From Herpetosiphon giganteus (GTDB lineage: Bacteria; Chloroflexota; Chloroflexia; Chloroflexales; Herpetosiphonaceae), in NCBI RefSeq assembly GCF_016907925.1, contig NZ_JAFBCZ010000013.1, positions 1 to 64,000 of the forward strand: DNA of 64,000 bases, written 5' to 3'. How positions within the stretch are numbered: position 1 is the stretch's first letter; every line of letters begins with the position of its first letter. The position numbers and the translations under genes are program-made. Under the pieces are notes generated by a model, which was given only the letters and a program-made list of their open reading frames with translations, made no database searches and was not told where the DNA came from. Positions 54,026 through 63,303 of this stretch are shown here, piece by piece.

Positions 54026-54440
54026 GGTTAAGATCCCCTCACCCCAACCCCTCTCCTTTCAAGGGTAGGTTTTTAACAAATGTAAAAGTATGTGGCATGT
54101 TTCATTCCCTCACCCCCCAGCCCCCTCTCCCACTGAACGCGGGCGAGGGGGAGCCGACCAGTGGTACCAAGAACTGCGTCAGAACCACCCGTTTAAAGCC
54201 CCTCGCCCGCGCCACGGGAGAGGGGTTGGGGTGAGGGGATCTTAACTTGTAAGAACTCCCTCTCCCACGAAAACGCGGGTGAGGGGGAGCTCGATGGGAG
54301 AACCGCAAATCATCGATCAACCACCATTCATGCCAAATCCATCCAACCAAAAGCCCCTCGCCCGCGCCACGGGAGAGGGGTTGGGGTGAGGGGATCTTAG
54401 CAACCTACCCTTGTAAGGAGGGGGCTGGGGGGTGAGGGAA
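54026..54440. repeat. Composite family A palindromic repeat block
   Basis: About 400 bases without a gene hold three family A units: 54035-54075 (partial), about 54106-54240 (complete) and about 54256-54395 (lacking its outer left arm), then a terminal arm to 54440. The outer ends mirror each other: CCTCTCCTTTCAAGGGTAGG near 54050 and CCTACCCTTGTAAGGAGG near 54404. The block separates convergent kinase genes. Confidence 0.85.
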
Positions 54441-55913
54441 CTAAACAACTTCACCGCCGCTGGCGGGATTCTGGGGCAAGGGTTCGCAGACCAAGGCCAG
54501 CGGAAAGGCCACATAAAAAGTTGTGCCTGCTTCCTCGATGCTCTCGAAATAAATCGAGCCATGATTCATCTCGACCAAGGCTTTGGCGATTGATAAGCCT
54601 AAACCTGTGCCGCCTGCCGCCCGCGACAATGGGTTGTCGTTGCGAAAGAAGCGCCCGAAAATTCGCGGTTGCTCACGTAGCGAAATGCCAATGCCTGTGT
54701 CGCGCACCACCACCAGCACATCATCGATTCGCTGTTGAACTTCAATTTGAATCTGGCCATGCTCAGGCGTGTATTTGATTGCATTGCTAATCAGGTGGTG
54801 GCTAATTTGGCGCAAATGCAATGGATCAAGGCTCAATAACGGCAATTCGGCGGGCAATACACATTCTAATTGCAGTTTTTTGCGCTCAGCTCGTGGCCGA
54901 AATTCATTCAATACAGCGCTCAACACGCTGCGCAAATCAACTGGTTGCGGGGTATGTTCGTTGCGCTGAATTTCCAGCCGTGCCAAATCAACAACTTCGT
55001 TCATCAGCTCAGTTAGGCGTTGAATGTTGCGGCCAATGCCCTCGATATAGCTAATTTCTTCGGGGCTAAAATGCTCAGGGTTGCTCCACAGCAGCATATC
55101 GGCAAAACCACGAATGCTGGTCAACGGCGAACGCAATTCATGGGCTGCCAAAGCCATAAAATCGCTGCGCAGCCGTTCGCTCTCAACCCGCGCACTCATA
55201 TCTTGTAAAATGGCCACCGCGCCCATGCGTTGGTCGTCGACCCAAATTGGGTTGGCGCTCAGGCGATAGGTGCGCCCAGCAAAACAGACCCGTTCGGCAG
55301 GCTTGATGTGGGGCCGCCCCAAGGCTTGATCCAAGGCTGGTTGCACGGCCTCAAGCGCCGCATAAAAGCGCACGCTCAAATTCGGCTGTTCGTGGGTGGT
55401 TTGCAGGCGTTCGGCTTCGGCCATGGCAATAATGTTGTAGGCGGCAGTGTTGAGCAATACAATCTGACCAAGCTGATCGCAGACGATTACGCCATCGTCG
55501 ATCGCGGCCAAAATTGCCCGTTCGCGCTGGGTTTCGCGCCGCTGGTTGGCTAGCAAGCTGGTGAAATGCTCAGCCGCCAGATTGATCGATTGGGCCAATT
55601 CGCCCAGTTCGTCAGTGCCCAAATTTGGTGCGCGCACGCTCAAATCGGCGGTTGCCAAGACCTCAACCACGGCGGTTAATTGCTCAATTACTCGCCGTTT
55701 GCGTTGCAAAATCACAATTAGGCCAATTTGCAGCAGCAGCCACAAACCGCCAAGGCTAATCAACAGCCAATGCCACCAATCGAAGTTTGCCAGCCAAAGC
55801 CCATAGCCAATCAGGCCCAGCCCGAAGCCGCCAACGACAATCGCCATCAGATACGCCAACCGAATCAGCTGATTAAGCGCCAAACTACTGTGTGCCTGCA
55901 ACTGCATAGCCAT
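54441..55913 (-). CDS. Membrane sensor histidine kinase
   Basis: This 490-residue kinase has two closely spaced membrane helices (about 15-38 and 46-70) with a very short external loop, so it probably senses within the membrane or inside the cell. A HAMP domain (about 72-125), a PAS domain (about 135-245), HisKA with HELRSPLTSIRGFADML (about 255-320) and HATPase with DTGIGIS and GTGLGLSIAKALVEMN (about 365-475) follow. The layout resembles PhoR/ResE-type kinases. No response regulator gene is adjacent. Confidence 0.94.
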   Translation of the reverse strand: MAMQLQAHSSLALNQLIRLAYLMAIVVGGFGLGLIGYGLWLANFDWWHWLLISLGGLWLLLQIGLIVILQRKRRVIEQLTAVVEVLATADLSVRAPNLGTDELGELAQSINLAAEHFTSLLANQRRETQRERAILAAIDDGVIVCDQLGQIVLLNTAAYNIIAMAEAERLQTTHEQPNLSVRFYAALEAVQPALDQALGRPHIKPAERVCFAGRTYRLSANPIWVDDQRMGAVAILQDMSARVESERLRSDFMALAAHELRSPLTSIRGFADMLLWSNPEHFSPEEISYIEGIGRNIQRLTELMNEVVDLARLEIQRNEHTPQPVDLRSVLSAVLNEFRPRAERKKLQLECVLPAELPLLSLDPLHLRQISHHLISNAIKYTPEHGQIQIEVQQRIDDVLVVVRDTGIGISLREQPRIFGRFFRNDNPLSRAAGGTGLGLSIAKALVEMNHGSIYFESIEEAGTTFYVAFPLALVCEPLPQNPASGGEVV

Positions 55914-56189
55914 TCTCGTTACTCAAATTGGCCTATGCTAGCAGCCCAAAGTTAAGCCTTGATTATGGTCATGTTTAAGCTATATTTTACCTATTGGCGC
56001 AGCTTAACCGAACAGCAAGATCAAGCTTAGCTGGGCAAATGAGGCTTGAGTATTTACCAAGACACAACAGCATGAGCAAGCCAATTGCAAGCACGGCGAT
56101 AATTCCCATGGCATATTGAGTATTAGCTAGATTCGAGTATTATTAAGCCAAATGCGACCATCTGCGGATGGCATGGAGAGCCACATCAA
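55914..56189. other. Divergent spacer without recognised features
   Basis: This 276-base gap lies between the minus-strand histidine kinase and the plus-strand coiled-coil gene. It should contain the divergent promoters, but no confident -35/-10 pair or repeat element was seen. TATTATTAAG near 56138 is the only weak AT-rich candidate. Confidence 0.4.
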
Positions 56190-56762
56190 ATGAGCGAACA
56201 AACCGATGCCCCGAAACCGATTGTGATTAAACAAAAACGTGGATGTTTGGCGACCCTTGTGGGTTCTGCTTTGACGATTATTGTCAGTGCTGGGCTGGGG
56301 GCGGCGCTCGCGCTCTTGGTGATGTGGTATGGGCCACGCAATTTTGGGGTGAGCTTTCCCGATAGCACTGGGCGGATTGCCGCGCTGGAGCAAGCCCAAC
56401 AAACCGCGATCATCGTCCAAACCGATCAAGCTGCAACCTTGCGCGGCTTGACTGATCTGCGTGGCTCGGTCGATGGCTTGCGCGAACGAGTGCAAACGCT
56501 TGAGAGCAGCCTCAATACCCGTGAAACCAACCTCGATAGCCTCCAAAAACAAATCGATTCGAATCTTAATTCGTTGTTGAGCATTCAATCGCGGCTTGAT
56601 GAGCTTGAATCGATTCCCGCCAATGCAGCCTTGACCAACCGCCTTGATAGCGTCGAACAAGATTTAGCCAGCATTGGCAGTACCTTGGAGCGCCTCCGAA
56701 TCGCTTTAGGGGCAGCTGCACCAACCGCTAGCCCACCGCCAACCGCCACGCCCACTCGTTAG
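56190..56762 (+). CDS. Membrane-anchored coiled-coil protein
   Basis: This 190-residue protein has a short basic N terminus, a membrane helix (LVGSALTIIVSAGLGAALAL, about 24-45) and a long heptad-rich region (about 62-170) with no prolines, typical of a coiled coil. A Thr/Pro tail ends it. Specific function is unknown. The next gene begins 14 bases downstream and may share its transcript. Confidence 0.72.
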   Translation: MSEQTDAPKPIVIKQKRGCLATLVGSALTIIVSAGLGAALALLVMWYGPRNFGVSFPDSTGRIAALEQAQQTAIIVQTDQAATLRGLTDLRGSVDGLRERVQTLESSLNTRETNLDSLQKQIDSNLNSLLSIQSRLDELESIPANAALTNRLDSVEQDLASIGSTLERLRIALGAAAPTASPPPTATPTR

Positions 56763-56776
56763 CCAAGGAGCGAATT

Positions 56777-57154
56777 ATGCCCCAACAACAATCAATTGTG
56801 CGTTCAGTTCGCAGTAATCGCCATACCACCACCATCGATATTGGGGTGATTGGCCAAATCGTGCAGTCGGTTAGCGGCACGATTGAAGGCATTTACGAAA
56901 CCCAACTCGAAAGCGCCGAATTGCTTGCTGAAGGCCGTGCCGAGAACGATCAAAAAAAAGACGAGGAGCCGCAAACCCGTTTTGATGAACGCGCCAGTGT
57001 TGTGCTGCACCTCAAATTAATTCCATTTATCCACGAGCAATTGCCACCAATCGTCAATGCGCTGCGCAAACGGGTGATCGAAAGCATTCAACAATATACC
57101 GAGCTGAATGTTCACGCTGTGCATATTCATATCGCTGGTTTGTGGTATCGCTAG
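56777..57154 (+). CDS. Asp23/Gls24-like small protein
   Basis: This 125-residue protein ends in a segment resembling Asp23/Gls24 proteins: VVLHLKLIPFIHEQ, ALRKRVIESIQQYT and NVHAVHIHIAGLW. The N-terminal strand (TTTIDIGVIGQIVQSV) also fits, with an added acidic-basic stretch (about 45-65). Such proteins attach to the membrane envelope in Gram-positive bacteria. Pairing with the coiled-coil membrane protein gene just upstream is consistent with a membrane-bound complex. The similarity is by eye. Confidence 0.65.
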   Translation: MPQQQSIVRSVRSNRHTTTIDIGVIGQIVQSVSGTIEGIYETQLESAELLAEGRAENDQKKDEEPQTRFDERASVVLHLKLIPFIHEQLPPIVNALRKRVIESIQQYTELNVHAVHIHIAGLWYR

Positions 57155-57560
57155 CCAGTTGCTGTATTGGTTCATGACGTTAATCACCATTGCACGTTTC
57201 CACCCTTCCGTCCCGCCAGCGGGAAACGCAGGGGGCTTTAATCCCCCTGCACCCCCTCAAGGACAATCTGCGTCCAAACGGCATCCCTTGATGAACCTGT
57301 GGATGCGTGGTACGCAGCCGAAACCAATTCTTGGATGGGGTTGGATTGCGAGAACATGCTGGTTGCTAACCCTATGAACCAATATAAGCTGCTGCTAAGG
57401 GTCAGTCGTCGGCACACCAAAGCTCAATGTTAATGTTAAAGCTGACCCCTTGCATACGCCGTCGATACCTGGTATCCCTCATACTCCATTCTTCAACCGA
57501 TGCCTACCCCTCAGATTCAATGATTATGGTAGGATGAACGCTCTTGTGTGAGGAATTAGT
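57155..57560. repeat. Spacer with family B two-hairpin repeat (reverse copy)
   Basis: No gene is supported. A family B element on the minus strand covers 57200-57260, with CCACCCTTCCGTCCCGCCAG, GCGGGA, CGCAGGGGG and CCCCCTGCACCCCC; the conserved flank CTTGATGAACCT lies at 57287-57298. Nothing else was recognised. GTGAGGAATT is the likely ribosome binding site of the next gene. Confidence 0.8.
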
Positions 57561-58379
57561 ATGCACTTTTTATTCAGATTGAGCCTCATTATGCTCCTTA
57601 CTTGGGGTTTAATCAGTTGTTCGCGATCGGATATGCAAGAGGTGCTCAAACCAAGCGGCACCAGCACCCCAATTATTTCGCCCGACAGCGCCGAACCAAC
57701 CACGGTCGATAACCAATGGCAACGCTTAGAACCAGGCCTTGAGTTTCGCGAAATTGGCTACGATGTGACCAATGTTCAAGTCTTGCGCATCGATCCTGCC
57801 TATTTTCGATTGCGGATTGGCTACGATGTGGCCAGCCCCGGTCGAGTGAGCGAATGGGCCGCGGCGCTCAATCCGGTTGCCGTGATCAACGGCGGCTATT
57901 TTGATCCCCAAGGGCGGGCAACAGCACTCACAATTTTCGATGGCGTAGTCAATGGCACATCCTACGATGGTTTTGGCGGCATGCTGGCAGTTGATAGTGC
58001 TGATGCATGGTCGTTGCGTTCGTTGCGCGAACAACCCTACGATAGCAGCGAAGTGCTGAATCAGGCGCTGCAATCGGCACCGATGTTGGTGGTGCATGGC
58101 ACGGCGATTGAGCAGCCCAACGACGATGGCGATAAAGCCCGCCGCAGCGTGATTGCGCTCGATCAGTCAGGGCATTTGTTGATTATTGTCTGTAGCTGGC
58201 CGAGCTTTACCCTGACCGAGCTAAGCCAGTGGTTGGTGCAGCAAAATCTTGCAATCGACGCGGCCTTGAATCTCGATGGTGGCTCGTCGACAGGCTTGGT
58301 GGTCAGTAGCGAAAGCCGCGCGTTTAAGCTTGATTCGCTAGTGCGCGTGCCCCAAGTGCTGTTGGTTGAGCGCAAGTAA
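57561..58379 (+). CDS. Phosphodiester glycosidase family lipoprotein (NAGPA-like)
   Basis: This 272-residue exported protein starts with a signal peptide and a lipobox (LISC, Cys20). The mature part has the DUF2233/NAGPA fold, related to N-acetylglucosamine-1-phosphodiester alpha-N-acetylglucosaminidase. Signature parts include VAVINGGYFDPQGRATAL, GGMLAVDSADAWSL and ALNLDGGSSTGLVV. A wall or exopolysaccharide substrate is likely, since it is anchored outside. GTGAGGAATT precedes the ATG. Confidence 0.9.
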   Translation: MHFLFRLSLIMLLTWGLISCSRSDMQEVLKPSGTSTPIISPDSAEPTTVDNQWQRLEPGLEFREIGYDVTNVQVLRIDPAYFRLRIGYDVASPGRVSEWAAALNPVAVINGGYFDPQGRATALTIFDGVVNGTSYDGFGGMLAVDSADAWSLRSLREQPYDSSEVLNQALQSAPMLVVHGTAIEQPNDDGDKARRSVIALDQSGHLLIIVCSWPSFTLTELSQWLVQQNLAIDAALNLDGGSSTGLVVSSESRAFKLDSLVRVPQVLLVERK

Positions 58380-58385
58380 TGTGTT

Positions 58386-58517
58386 CCCTCACCCCAACCC
58401 CTCTCCCGTGGCACGGGCGAGGGGCTTTAATGCCGTGGTTTTTGCATGATTGGTGGTAAAAACGGGTGCTCCCCCTCGCCCGCGTTCAGTGGGAGAGGGG
58501 GCCGGGGGGTGAGGGAA
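58386..58517. repeat. Family A palindromic element between convergent genes
   Basis: A complete family A unit in reverse spacer orientation: CCCTCACCCCAACCCC and CTCCCGTGGCACGGGCGAGG on the left, GCCGTGGTTTTTGCATGATT in the middle, and CCCCCTCGCCCGCG, GGGAGAGGGGG and GGTGAGGG on the right. It fills the gap between the lipoprotein and meaB 3' ends and could terminate both. Confidence 0.88.
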
Positions 58518-58520
58518 CAG

Positions 58521-59474
58521 CTAGCTCAATTCCAAAACCGTTTCAATCGCCTGCTTGGCGGCAGCATAGGGGTCAAGCTGGCGCTCGGCCATTTGATTGA
58601 GTAATTGTTCGTATTGCTGTGGCTCAAGCCGTTGCAACAATTGGCGCAAGAGGCTTTCGCGCATAATCATTTTCCATTCACGCTCAATACGTTCGCGTTC
58701 GCGCAATTCAAGCAAATTATTGTTTTTCAGATGCTCAAAATGGCGTTCAACCGCCGCCGCTGCTTCGGCGATATTCTTGCCAGTGTTGGAAACCGTCTGC
58801 ACAATCGGCGGCTCCCAGCCATCGCGATGCTCGCCGCTGCCAAGGTGTAACATCATCTGCAATTGGCGCACGGTGCGCTCAACGCCCTCGCGATCAGCTT
58901 TATTGACCACAAACACATCGGCAATTTCCAAAATGCCTGCTTTGATCGCTTGAATATCATCGCCCATGCCTGGCACTTCGACGACCACCACGCTATGCGC
59001 TTCGCGAGCAATTTCGACCTCTGCTTGCCCAGCGCCAACCGTTTCGACAATCACAATATCGAAACCGGCTGCATCGAGCACTTTCACCGCATCGCCAGTG
59101 GCCCGCGATAAGCCGCCAAGGCTACCACGGCTGGCCATCGAACGAATATAACAGCCGCTATCGCCGCCCAACGATTGCATACGAATCCGATCGCCGAGGA
59201 TTGCGCCGCCGCTAAATGGCGAGGTTGGATCGACGGCCAACACCGCGACCGTGCGCCCAAGGCTGCGCCAATGCAAGGCCAATTGGGTCACCAAGGTCGA
59301 TTTGCCAGTGCCAGGCGCGCCAGTTACCCCGACGATATGGGCATGGCCAGTGTAGGGATACAGCGCAGCCAAGGCAGTTTGGGCTTGGGCATCGCCAGCT
59401 TCAACCAGGGTTATCAAGCGGGCCAGTGCCCGACGATTGCCAGCACGAGCCTTTGCAACAAGTTCCACGCCCAA
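58521..59474 (-). CDS. meaB: Methylmalonyl-CoA mutase-associated GTPase MeaB
   Basis: MeaB is the G3E-family GTPase that protects and reactivates cobalamin-dependent methylmalonyl-CoA mutase. The 317-residue length is typical. The P-loop GAPGTGKST lies near 52, LAVDPTSPFSGGA near 80, VETVGAGQAEVEIA near 140 and VNKADREG near 190. The first codon at 59474 is TTG, with a GTG at 59468 as alternative. It lies one base after the stop of the cobalamin-binding subunit gene, so translation is coupled. Confidence 0.96.
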   Translation of the reverse strand: MGVELVAKARAGNRRALARLITLVEAGDAQAQTALAALYPYTGHAHIVGVTGAPGTGKSTLVTQLALHWRSLGRTVAVLAVDPTSPFSGGAILGDRIRMQSLGGDSGCYIRSMASRGSLGGLSRATGDAVKVLDAAGFDIVIVETVGAGQAEVEIAREAHSVVVVEVPGMGDDIQAIKAGILEIADVFVVNKADREGVERTVRQLQMMLHLGSGEHRDGWEPPIVQTVSNTGKNIAEAAAAVERHFEHLKNNNLLELRERERIEREWKMIMRESLLRQLLQRLEPQQYEQLLNQMAERQLDPYAAAKQAIETVLELS

Positions 59475-59475
59475 C

Positions 59476-59889
59476 CTACCCTTCTACCGAGCTACGCTGA
59501 ACATGCTCACGAATAAAATCAATAATTGCATGAGTTGATGAGCCAGGCCCGAAGATGCCCGCAATCCCATGCTCGTTACGCAAGGTCAGTGCATCCTCAT
59601 CGGAGATAATGCCTCCAGCAACCACCAAAATATCCGCGCCATCGTTTTCGCGCAACATCGTGGTTATTTTGGGCAGCAAGGTCATATGCGCCCCAGAGAG
59701 AATCGACAAGCCGATGCAATCAACATCTTCTTGCAACGCGGCTTCGACAATCATTTGCGGGGTTTGTTGCAACCCAGTGTAAATAACTTCCATGCCTGCA
59801 TCACGCAAGGCGCGCGCGATTACTTTTGCGCCACGGTCGTGGCCATCAAGCCCAGGCTTGGCCACCAACACCCGAATTGGTCGTTCCAT
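59476..59889 (-). CDS. Cobalamin-binding subunit of methylmalonyl-CoA mutase
   Basis: This protein of about 137 residues is the separate B12-binding domain of methylmalonyl-CoA mutase, which joins with a catalytic subunit encoded elsewhere. The base-off histidine motif DGHDRG lies near residue 14, followed by [26 protein letters not shown] and [20 protein letters not shown] marks the ATG at 59889. Close coupling to meaB suggests joint expression. The large subunit gene is not in the window. Confidence 0.95.
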   Translation of the reverse strand: MERPIRVLVAKPGLDGHDRGAKVIARALRDAGMEVIYTGLQQTPQMIVEAALQEDVDCIGLSILSGAHMTLLPKITTMLRENDGADILVVAGGIISDEDALTLRNEHGIAGIFGPGSSTHAIIDFIREHVQRSSVEG

Positions 59890-59976
59890 GAGGTCTTTCC
59901 TCCACATTGAGAAATGACGATACACCCCATTGTAGCGCAGTTTAGCGCAGTTGCGGATCGTCAGATCTGCCCATAT

Positions 59977-61296
59977 TTAGATTAATCCAGCAACTTCTTT
60001 GAGCCGCACCCGCTTGACCCATTGATAGCCGCGTTTGCCTTGCAAACATTGCTGGCGAGTGGTGGCGATATTGCCCAAGCCCCAACGCTGGCCATTGGCA
60101 AGGTCAAAATTCATGCTGGCCTCAATCACATCGAAATTGGCGCTCAAGGGATAATTGGTTCCCGAGCGATCGGTGCCTTGAAACGGGCCAACATATAAGC
60201 TAACATGGCCTGCTTGGGCCGCACCATTGTTGCCAAACACCAAAACATCACCTGGTTGCCAATCGTTGGCATCGCTAATTTCTTGCAACGTAGCTGGGCC
60301 GGGCGCATAATATTGGGCCATATGTGGGTTGGCATTGCTTTGCCAATTCACATTAATGCCTGCTGCTGCAAAACAAATGCTCACCAAATCGGCGCAAACA
60401 ATATCTTTGTAATATTGATGGTTAGGATTGCTGGCGAATTGCGCTCCATAGCACATTTGCTGCAAATTGGTGGGCAATGCATCGTAGACGGTTTTTTCAT
60501 CGCCAAGCATCAATAATGCTTGATCAATAATCGCCCGCACTTTGGGGTGTAAAGCATTATAACTGGGGTGTGCTGAACGCACGCCACTGCCACCGCCGCG
60601 CACATTAATTGGCTGATTGATGTTATTGTTGACAATCACTGGCACGCGAACTGGCGTATAGCCAGCTACATTCACTTCGAGCAAGCCAACCGCGCCAGCG
60701 CCAATCTTGTCGAAACGATAATTACCTTGAGCATCGGTTTTGACTTCGCAGGCAGCACGAGCAACTGGCGAAACTTCGGGAATGAGATAAGTTTTGCTGG
60801 TTTGAAACAAGCGGCCATCAGCAACCAATTGCGGATTATGAATTAAAGCATTATCGCGAAACGATTCCCAACTAATTGGCACGCGCTTATCGATATATTG
60901 CACCCAGCAATCCCAGCGCGAGCCAGCAAAGCCCGCGATTTTGCGCGTCCAACTGACCTCTTGGGCAGGCGAAACTTCGGGCATCAAATAGGTTTTTTCG
61001 CGATGAAACACCCGCCCATCATCATTCAAATGGGGGTTGTAGATCAACGCGCCATCGCGAAAATCGCCCCATGCAATTGGCACTTTGCCGTTGATCTGCT
61101 GTTCCCAGCATTCCCAGCGCGTGCCACTAAACCCAGTCAACGAGCGCGTCCAATCGACTTGGCCAGCTGGCAAGAGGCTGCGATTGGCAATATTGCTCAA
61201 ATAGCCCGCCTGCGAGATAAAGCGCACGCTCACATTGGCCAGCGGCGCAAGATCAATTGCCCGAATCACCCGCCCAGTGATGCTATAACTGGTCAT
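59977..61296 (-). CDS. NlpC/P60-like protein with duplicated N-terminal repeats
   Basis: This 439-residue protein has an N-terminal beta-rich start (SITGRVIRAIDLAPLANVSV), two copies of a roughly 65-residue W-rich repeat (about 45-110 and 111-175), a carboxypeptidase-regulatory-like fold (about 178-230) and a C-terminal NlpC/P60- or CHAP-like domain (about 245-425). Each repeat has WT-x-G(F)-GxRW-CW, a central FRD-ALI-NP and a K-TYL-PEVSP end. The peptidase-like part has Cys in IVCADLVSICF and His in AGHVSLYVG. No signal peptide is visible, so export is unclear. The start is ATG; the gene stands alone. Confidence 0.75.
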   Translation of the reverse strand: MTSYSITGRVIRAIDLAPLANVSVRFISQAGYLSNIANRSLLPAGQVDWTRSLTGFSGTRWECWEQQINGKVPIAWGDFRDGALIYNPHLNDDGRVFHREKTYLMPEVSPAQEVSWTRKIAGFAGSRWDCWVQYIDKRVPISWESFRDNALIHNPQLVADGRLFQTSKTYLIPEVSPVARAACEVKTDAQGNYRFDKIGAGAVGLLEVNVAGYTPVRVPVIVNNNINQPINVRGGGSGVRSAHPSYNALHPKVRAIIDQALLMLGDEKTVYDALPTNLQQMCYGAQFASNPNHQYYKDIVCADLVSICFAAAGINVNWQSNANPHMAQYYAPGPATLQEISDANDWQPGDVLVFGNNGAAQAGHVSLYVGPFQGTDRSGTNYPLSANFDVIEASMNFDLANGQRWGLGNIATTRQQCLQGKRGYQWVKRVRLKEVAGLI

Positions 61297-61685
61297 GGCT
61301 TTGGCTCCCTCCTAGATGCTTTCGTAGCTCAATGGTAGCGGCGGCGCTCAGAGATTGCAAGAGCCATTGGGGAAAGGATGAAGGATTAATTATGAGGGAT
61401 GAAGAGCAAAAGGCAAAAATCAAAAATCAAAAGTCAAAAAGAACAGAGAGCATAGAACAAGGATGAGGGATGAAATTAATGAGGAGTACGGACTAAGTAC
61501 TTTAACGCAGAGGCGCAGAGAATGAAGAGCTGTTAACTATTTATCTATCGATATTCCTTAATCGAGGTACTTTTTCATAATTCATCCTTCATAATTCAGA
61601 AGCTCTGCGCCTCTGCGTTAAAAAAATAGGCTATTGACGATCGATAGCATACCGATAGCCAATAGCCTAATGTCAATAGCCTTCG
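61297..61685. repeat. Repeat mosaic with a 20 bp perfect inverted repeat
   Basis: No gene is supported. TTTAACGCAGAGGCGCAGAG (61501-61520) is matched perfectly by its reverse complement at 61603-61622, with 82 bases between. The middle and flanks carry the usual words: GGATGAAGGATTAATTATGA near 61376, AATCAAAAATCAAAAGTC near 61417, TTCATCCTTCATAATTCA near 61581 and 'atagcc' runs near 61650. Confidence 0.75.
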
Positions 61686-63137
61686 TTACAAACTTGGATG
61701 TTGTTTATACCACGTATTATTTTGCTCGTAGGCGTGGCCGACGCGCAGCAAGGTTGCTTCATCAAACGGCTTGCCAATTAATTGTAGGCCAGTTGGCAAA
61801 TTGTCGCTGAAGCCACAGGGAACAACCAAACCAGGCACACCTGCCAAGTTAATCGGCAAAGTACAAACATCCGAAAGATACATCGCCACTGGATCATCGG
61901 TTTTTTCGCCAATTTTGAAGGCGACTGTGGGCGAGGTTGGCGCTGCCAGCAAATCGACCTTGCTCCAGACTTCTTGGAAGTCGCGACGAATCAGGGTACG
62001 CACTTGTTGGGCGCGGCGATAGTAGGCATCGTAATAGCCCGATGAGAGCGCATAGGTGCCCAGCATAATCCGGCGGCGCACTTCAGCGCCAAACAATTGG
62101 CCACGCGTTGATTCAATTTCATCAAACAGGCCTTTGCCTTCCAAGCGCACGCCATAGCGCACACCATCGAAGCGGGCCAAGTTGGTGCTACATTCTGCTG
62201 GCGCAATGATGTAGTACACGGGCAAGGCATATTTAGTATGGGGCAATGAAACTTCAACGATCTCAGCGCCCAAATCCTTAATCTGCTCAATCGCCGTGCG
62301 CACTGCTTTCTCGACCCCAGGCTCCATGCCTTCGACAAAATATTCGCTGGGCACGCCAACTTTGAGGCCGCGAATATCACCGGTTAGGCTGGCGCGATAG
62401 TCGGGCACTGGCAAGTTGGCGCTGGTCGAATCTTTGGGATCATGGCCAGCGATCGTTTCGAGCAGCAGCGCCACATCTTCAACCGTGCGCGCAAACGGCC
62501 CACATTGATCGAGCGATGAGGCAAAGGCCACCAAACCATAGCGCGAAACCCGCCCGTAGGTTGGCTTCAAGCCAACGATGCCACACAACGCGGCAGGCTG
62601 ACGAATCGAGCCACCAGTATCGGTGCCGAGTGTGCCGAAGGCTTGACCAGCAGCAACCGCCGCCGCCGAACCGCCCGACGAGCCACCAGGCACGCGTTCG
62701 GTATCCCATGGGTTGCGTGTACCGCCAAAAGCACTATTTTCGTTCGACGAACCCATTGCAAACTCATCCATATTGAGCTTGCCGAGAGTTACCGTGCCAG
62801 CCTCATTGAGCTTGCTCACAACCGTGGCATCGTAGGGCGGAACCCAGTTTTCAAGCACTTTCGAGCCGCAGGTGGTGCGCACATCTTTGGTGACAATCAC
62901 ATCTTTGATGCCCAACGGAATGCCAGTTAGGCTGCTTGCATTGCCAGCTTTGATGCGCTCGTCGGCGGCTTGGGCTTGTTGCAAGGCGAGTTCGGGCGTT
63001 TGAGTTAAATAGGAATGCAGGGTTGGCTCTAACGCGCTGATGCGTTCCAGCAGAGCCTCGGTCAGTTGCACCGAGGTAATCTCGCCGCGATCTAATTGAG
63101 CGCGGGCCTCGGCAATCGTCAATTCATGGAGGGCCAT
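61686..63137 (-). CDS. gatA: Aspartyl/glutamyl-tRNA amidotransferase subunit A
   Basis: GatA is the glutaminase subunit of GatCAB, which amidates misacylated Glu-tRNA(Gln) or Asp-tRNA(Asn). The amidase signature [13 protein letters not shown] and the catalytic Lys in GIKDVIVT, the cis-Ser and nucleophile Ser in [12 protein letters not shown], are all present. The length of about 483 residues is normal. GAGGATGTG points to the ATG at 63137; the frame from 63197 is longer but lacks a site. gatB and gatC are not adjacent. Confidence 0.97.
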   Translation of the reverse strand: MALHELTIAEARAQLDRGEITSVQLTEALLERISALEPTLHSYLTQTPELALQQAQAADERIKAGNASSLTGIPLGIKDVIVTKDVRTTCGSKVLENWVPPYDATVVSKLNEAGTVTLGKLNMDEFAMGSSNENSAFGGTRNPWDTERVPGGSSGGSAAAVAAGQAFGTLGTDTGGSIRQPAALCGIVGLKPTYGRVSRYGLVAFASSLDQCGPFARTVEDVALLLETIAGHDPKDSTSANLPVPDYRASLTGDIRGLKVGVPSEYFVEGMEPGVEKAVRTAIEQIKDLGAEIVEVSLPHTKYALPVYYIIAPAECSTNLARFDGVRYGVRLEGKGLFDEIESTRGQLFGAEVRRRIMLGTYALSSGYYDAYYRRAQQVRTLIRRDFQEVWSKVDLLAAPTSPTVAFKIGEKTDDPVAMYLSDVCTLPINLAGVPGLVVPCGFSDNLPTGLQLIGKPFDEATLLRVGHAYEQNNTWYKQHPSL

Positions 63138-63303
63138 AATCACATCCTCACGCATGGGCTTGTTTAGTTTACCAACGCGCATTGTAGCATAGCGCATCGC
63201 TTCACGATCAAAAGCGTTGCTTTAACCTGCCCTAGCGTTTAATTTGAATTGGTTCTTAGCTGACCGAAGCAGCAATCAAGCCTTGATCGAATAGCTGAAT
63301 TAA

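Noticed and set aside
61318-61365. tRNA-like stretch CGTAGCTCAATGGTAG
   Set aside because: It looks like a D-arm, but no acceptor stem, anticodon arm or TTCGA arm follows, so no tRNA was called.
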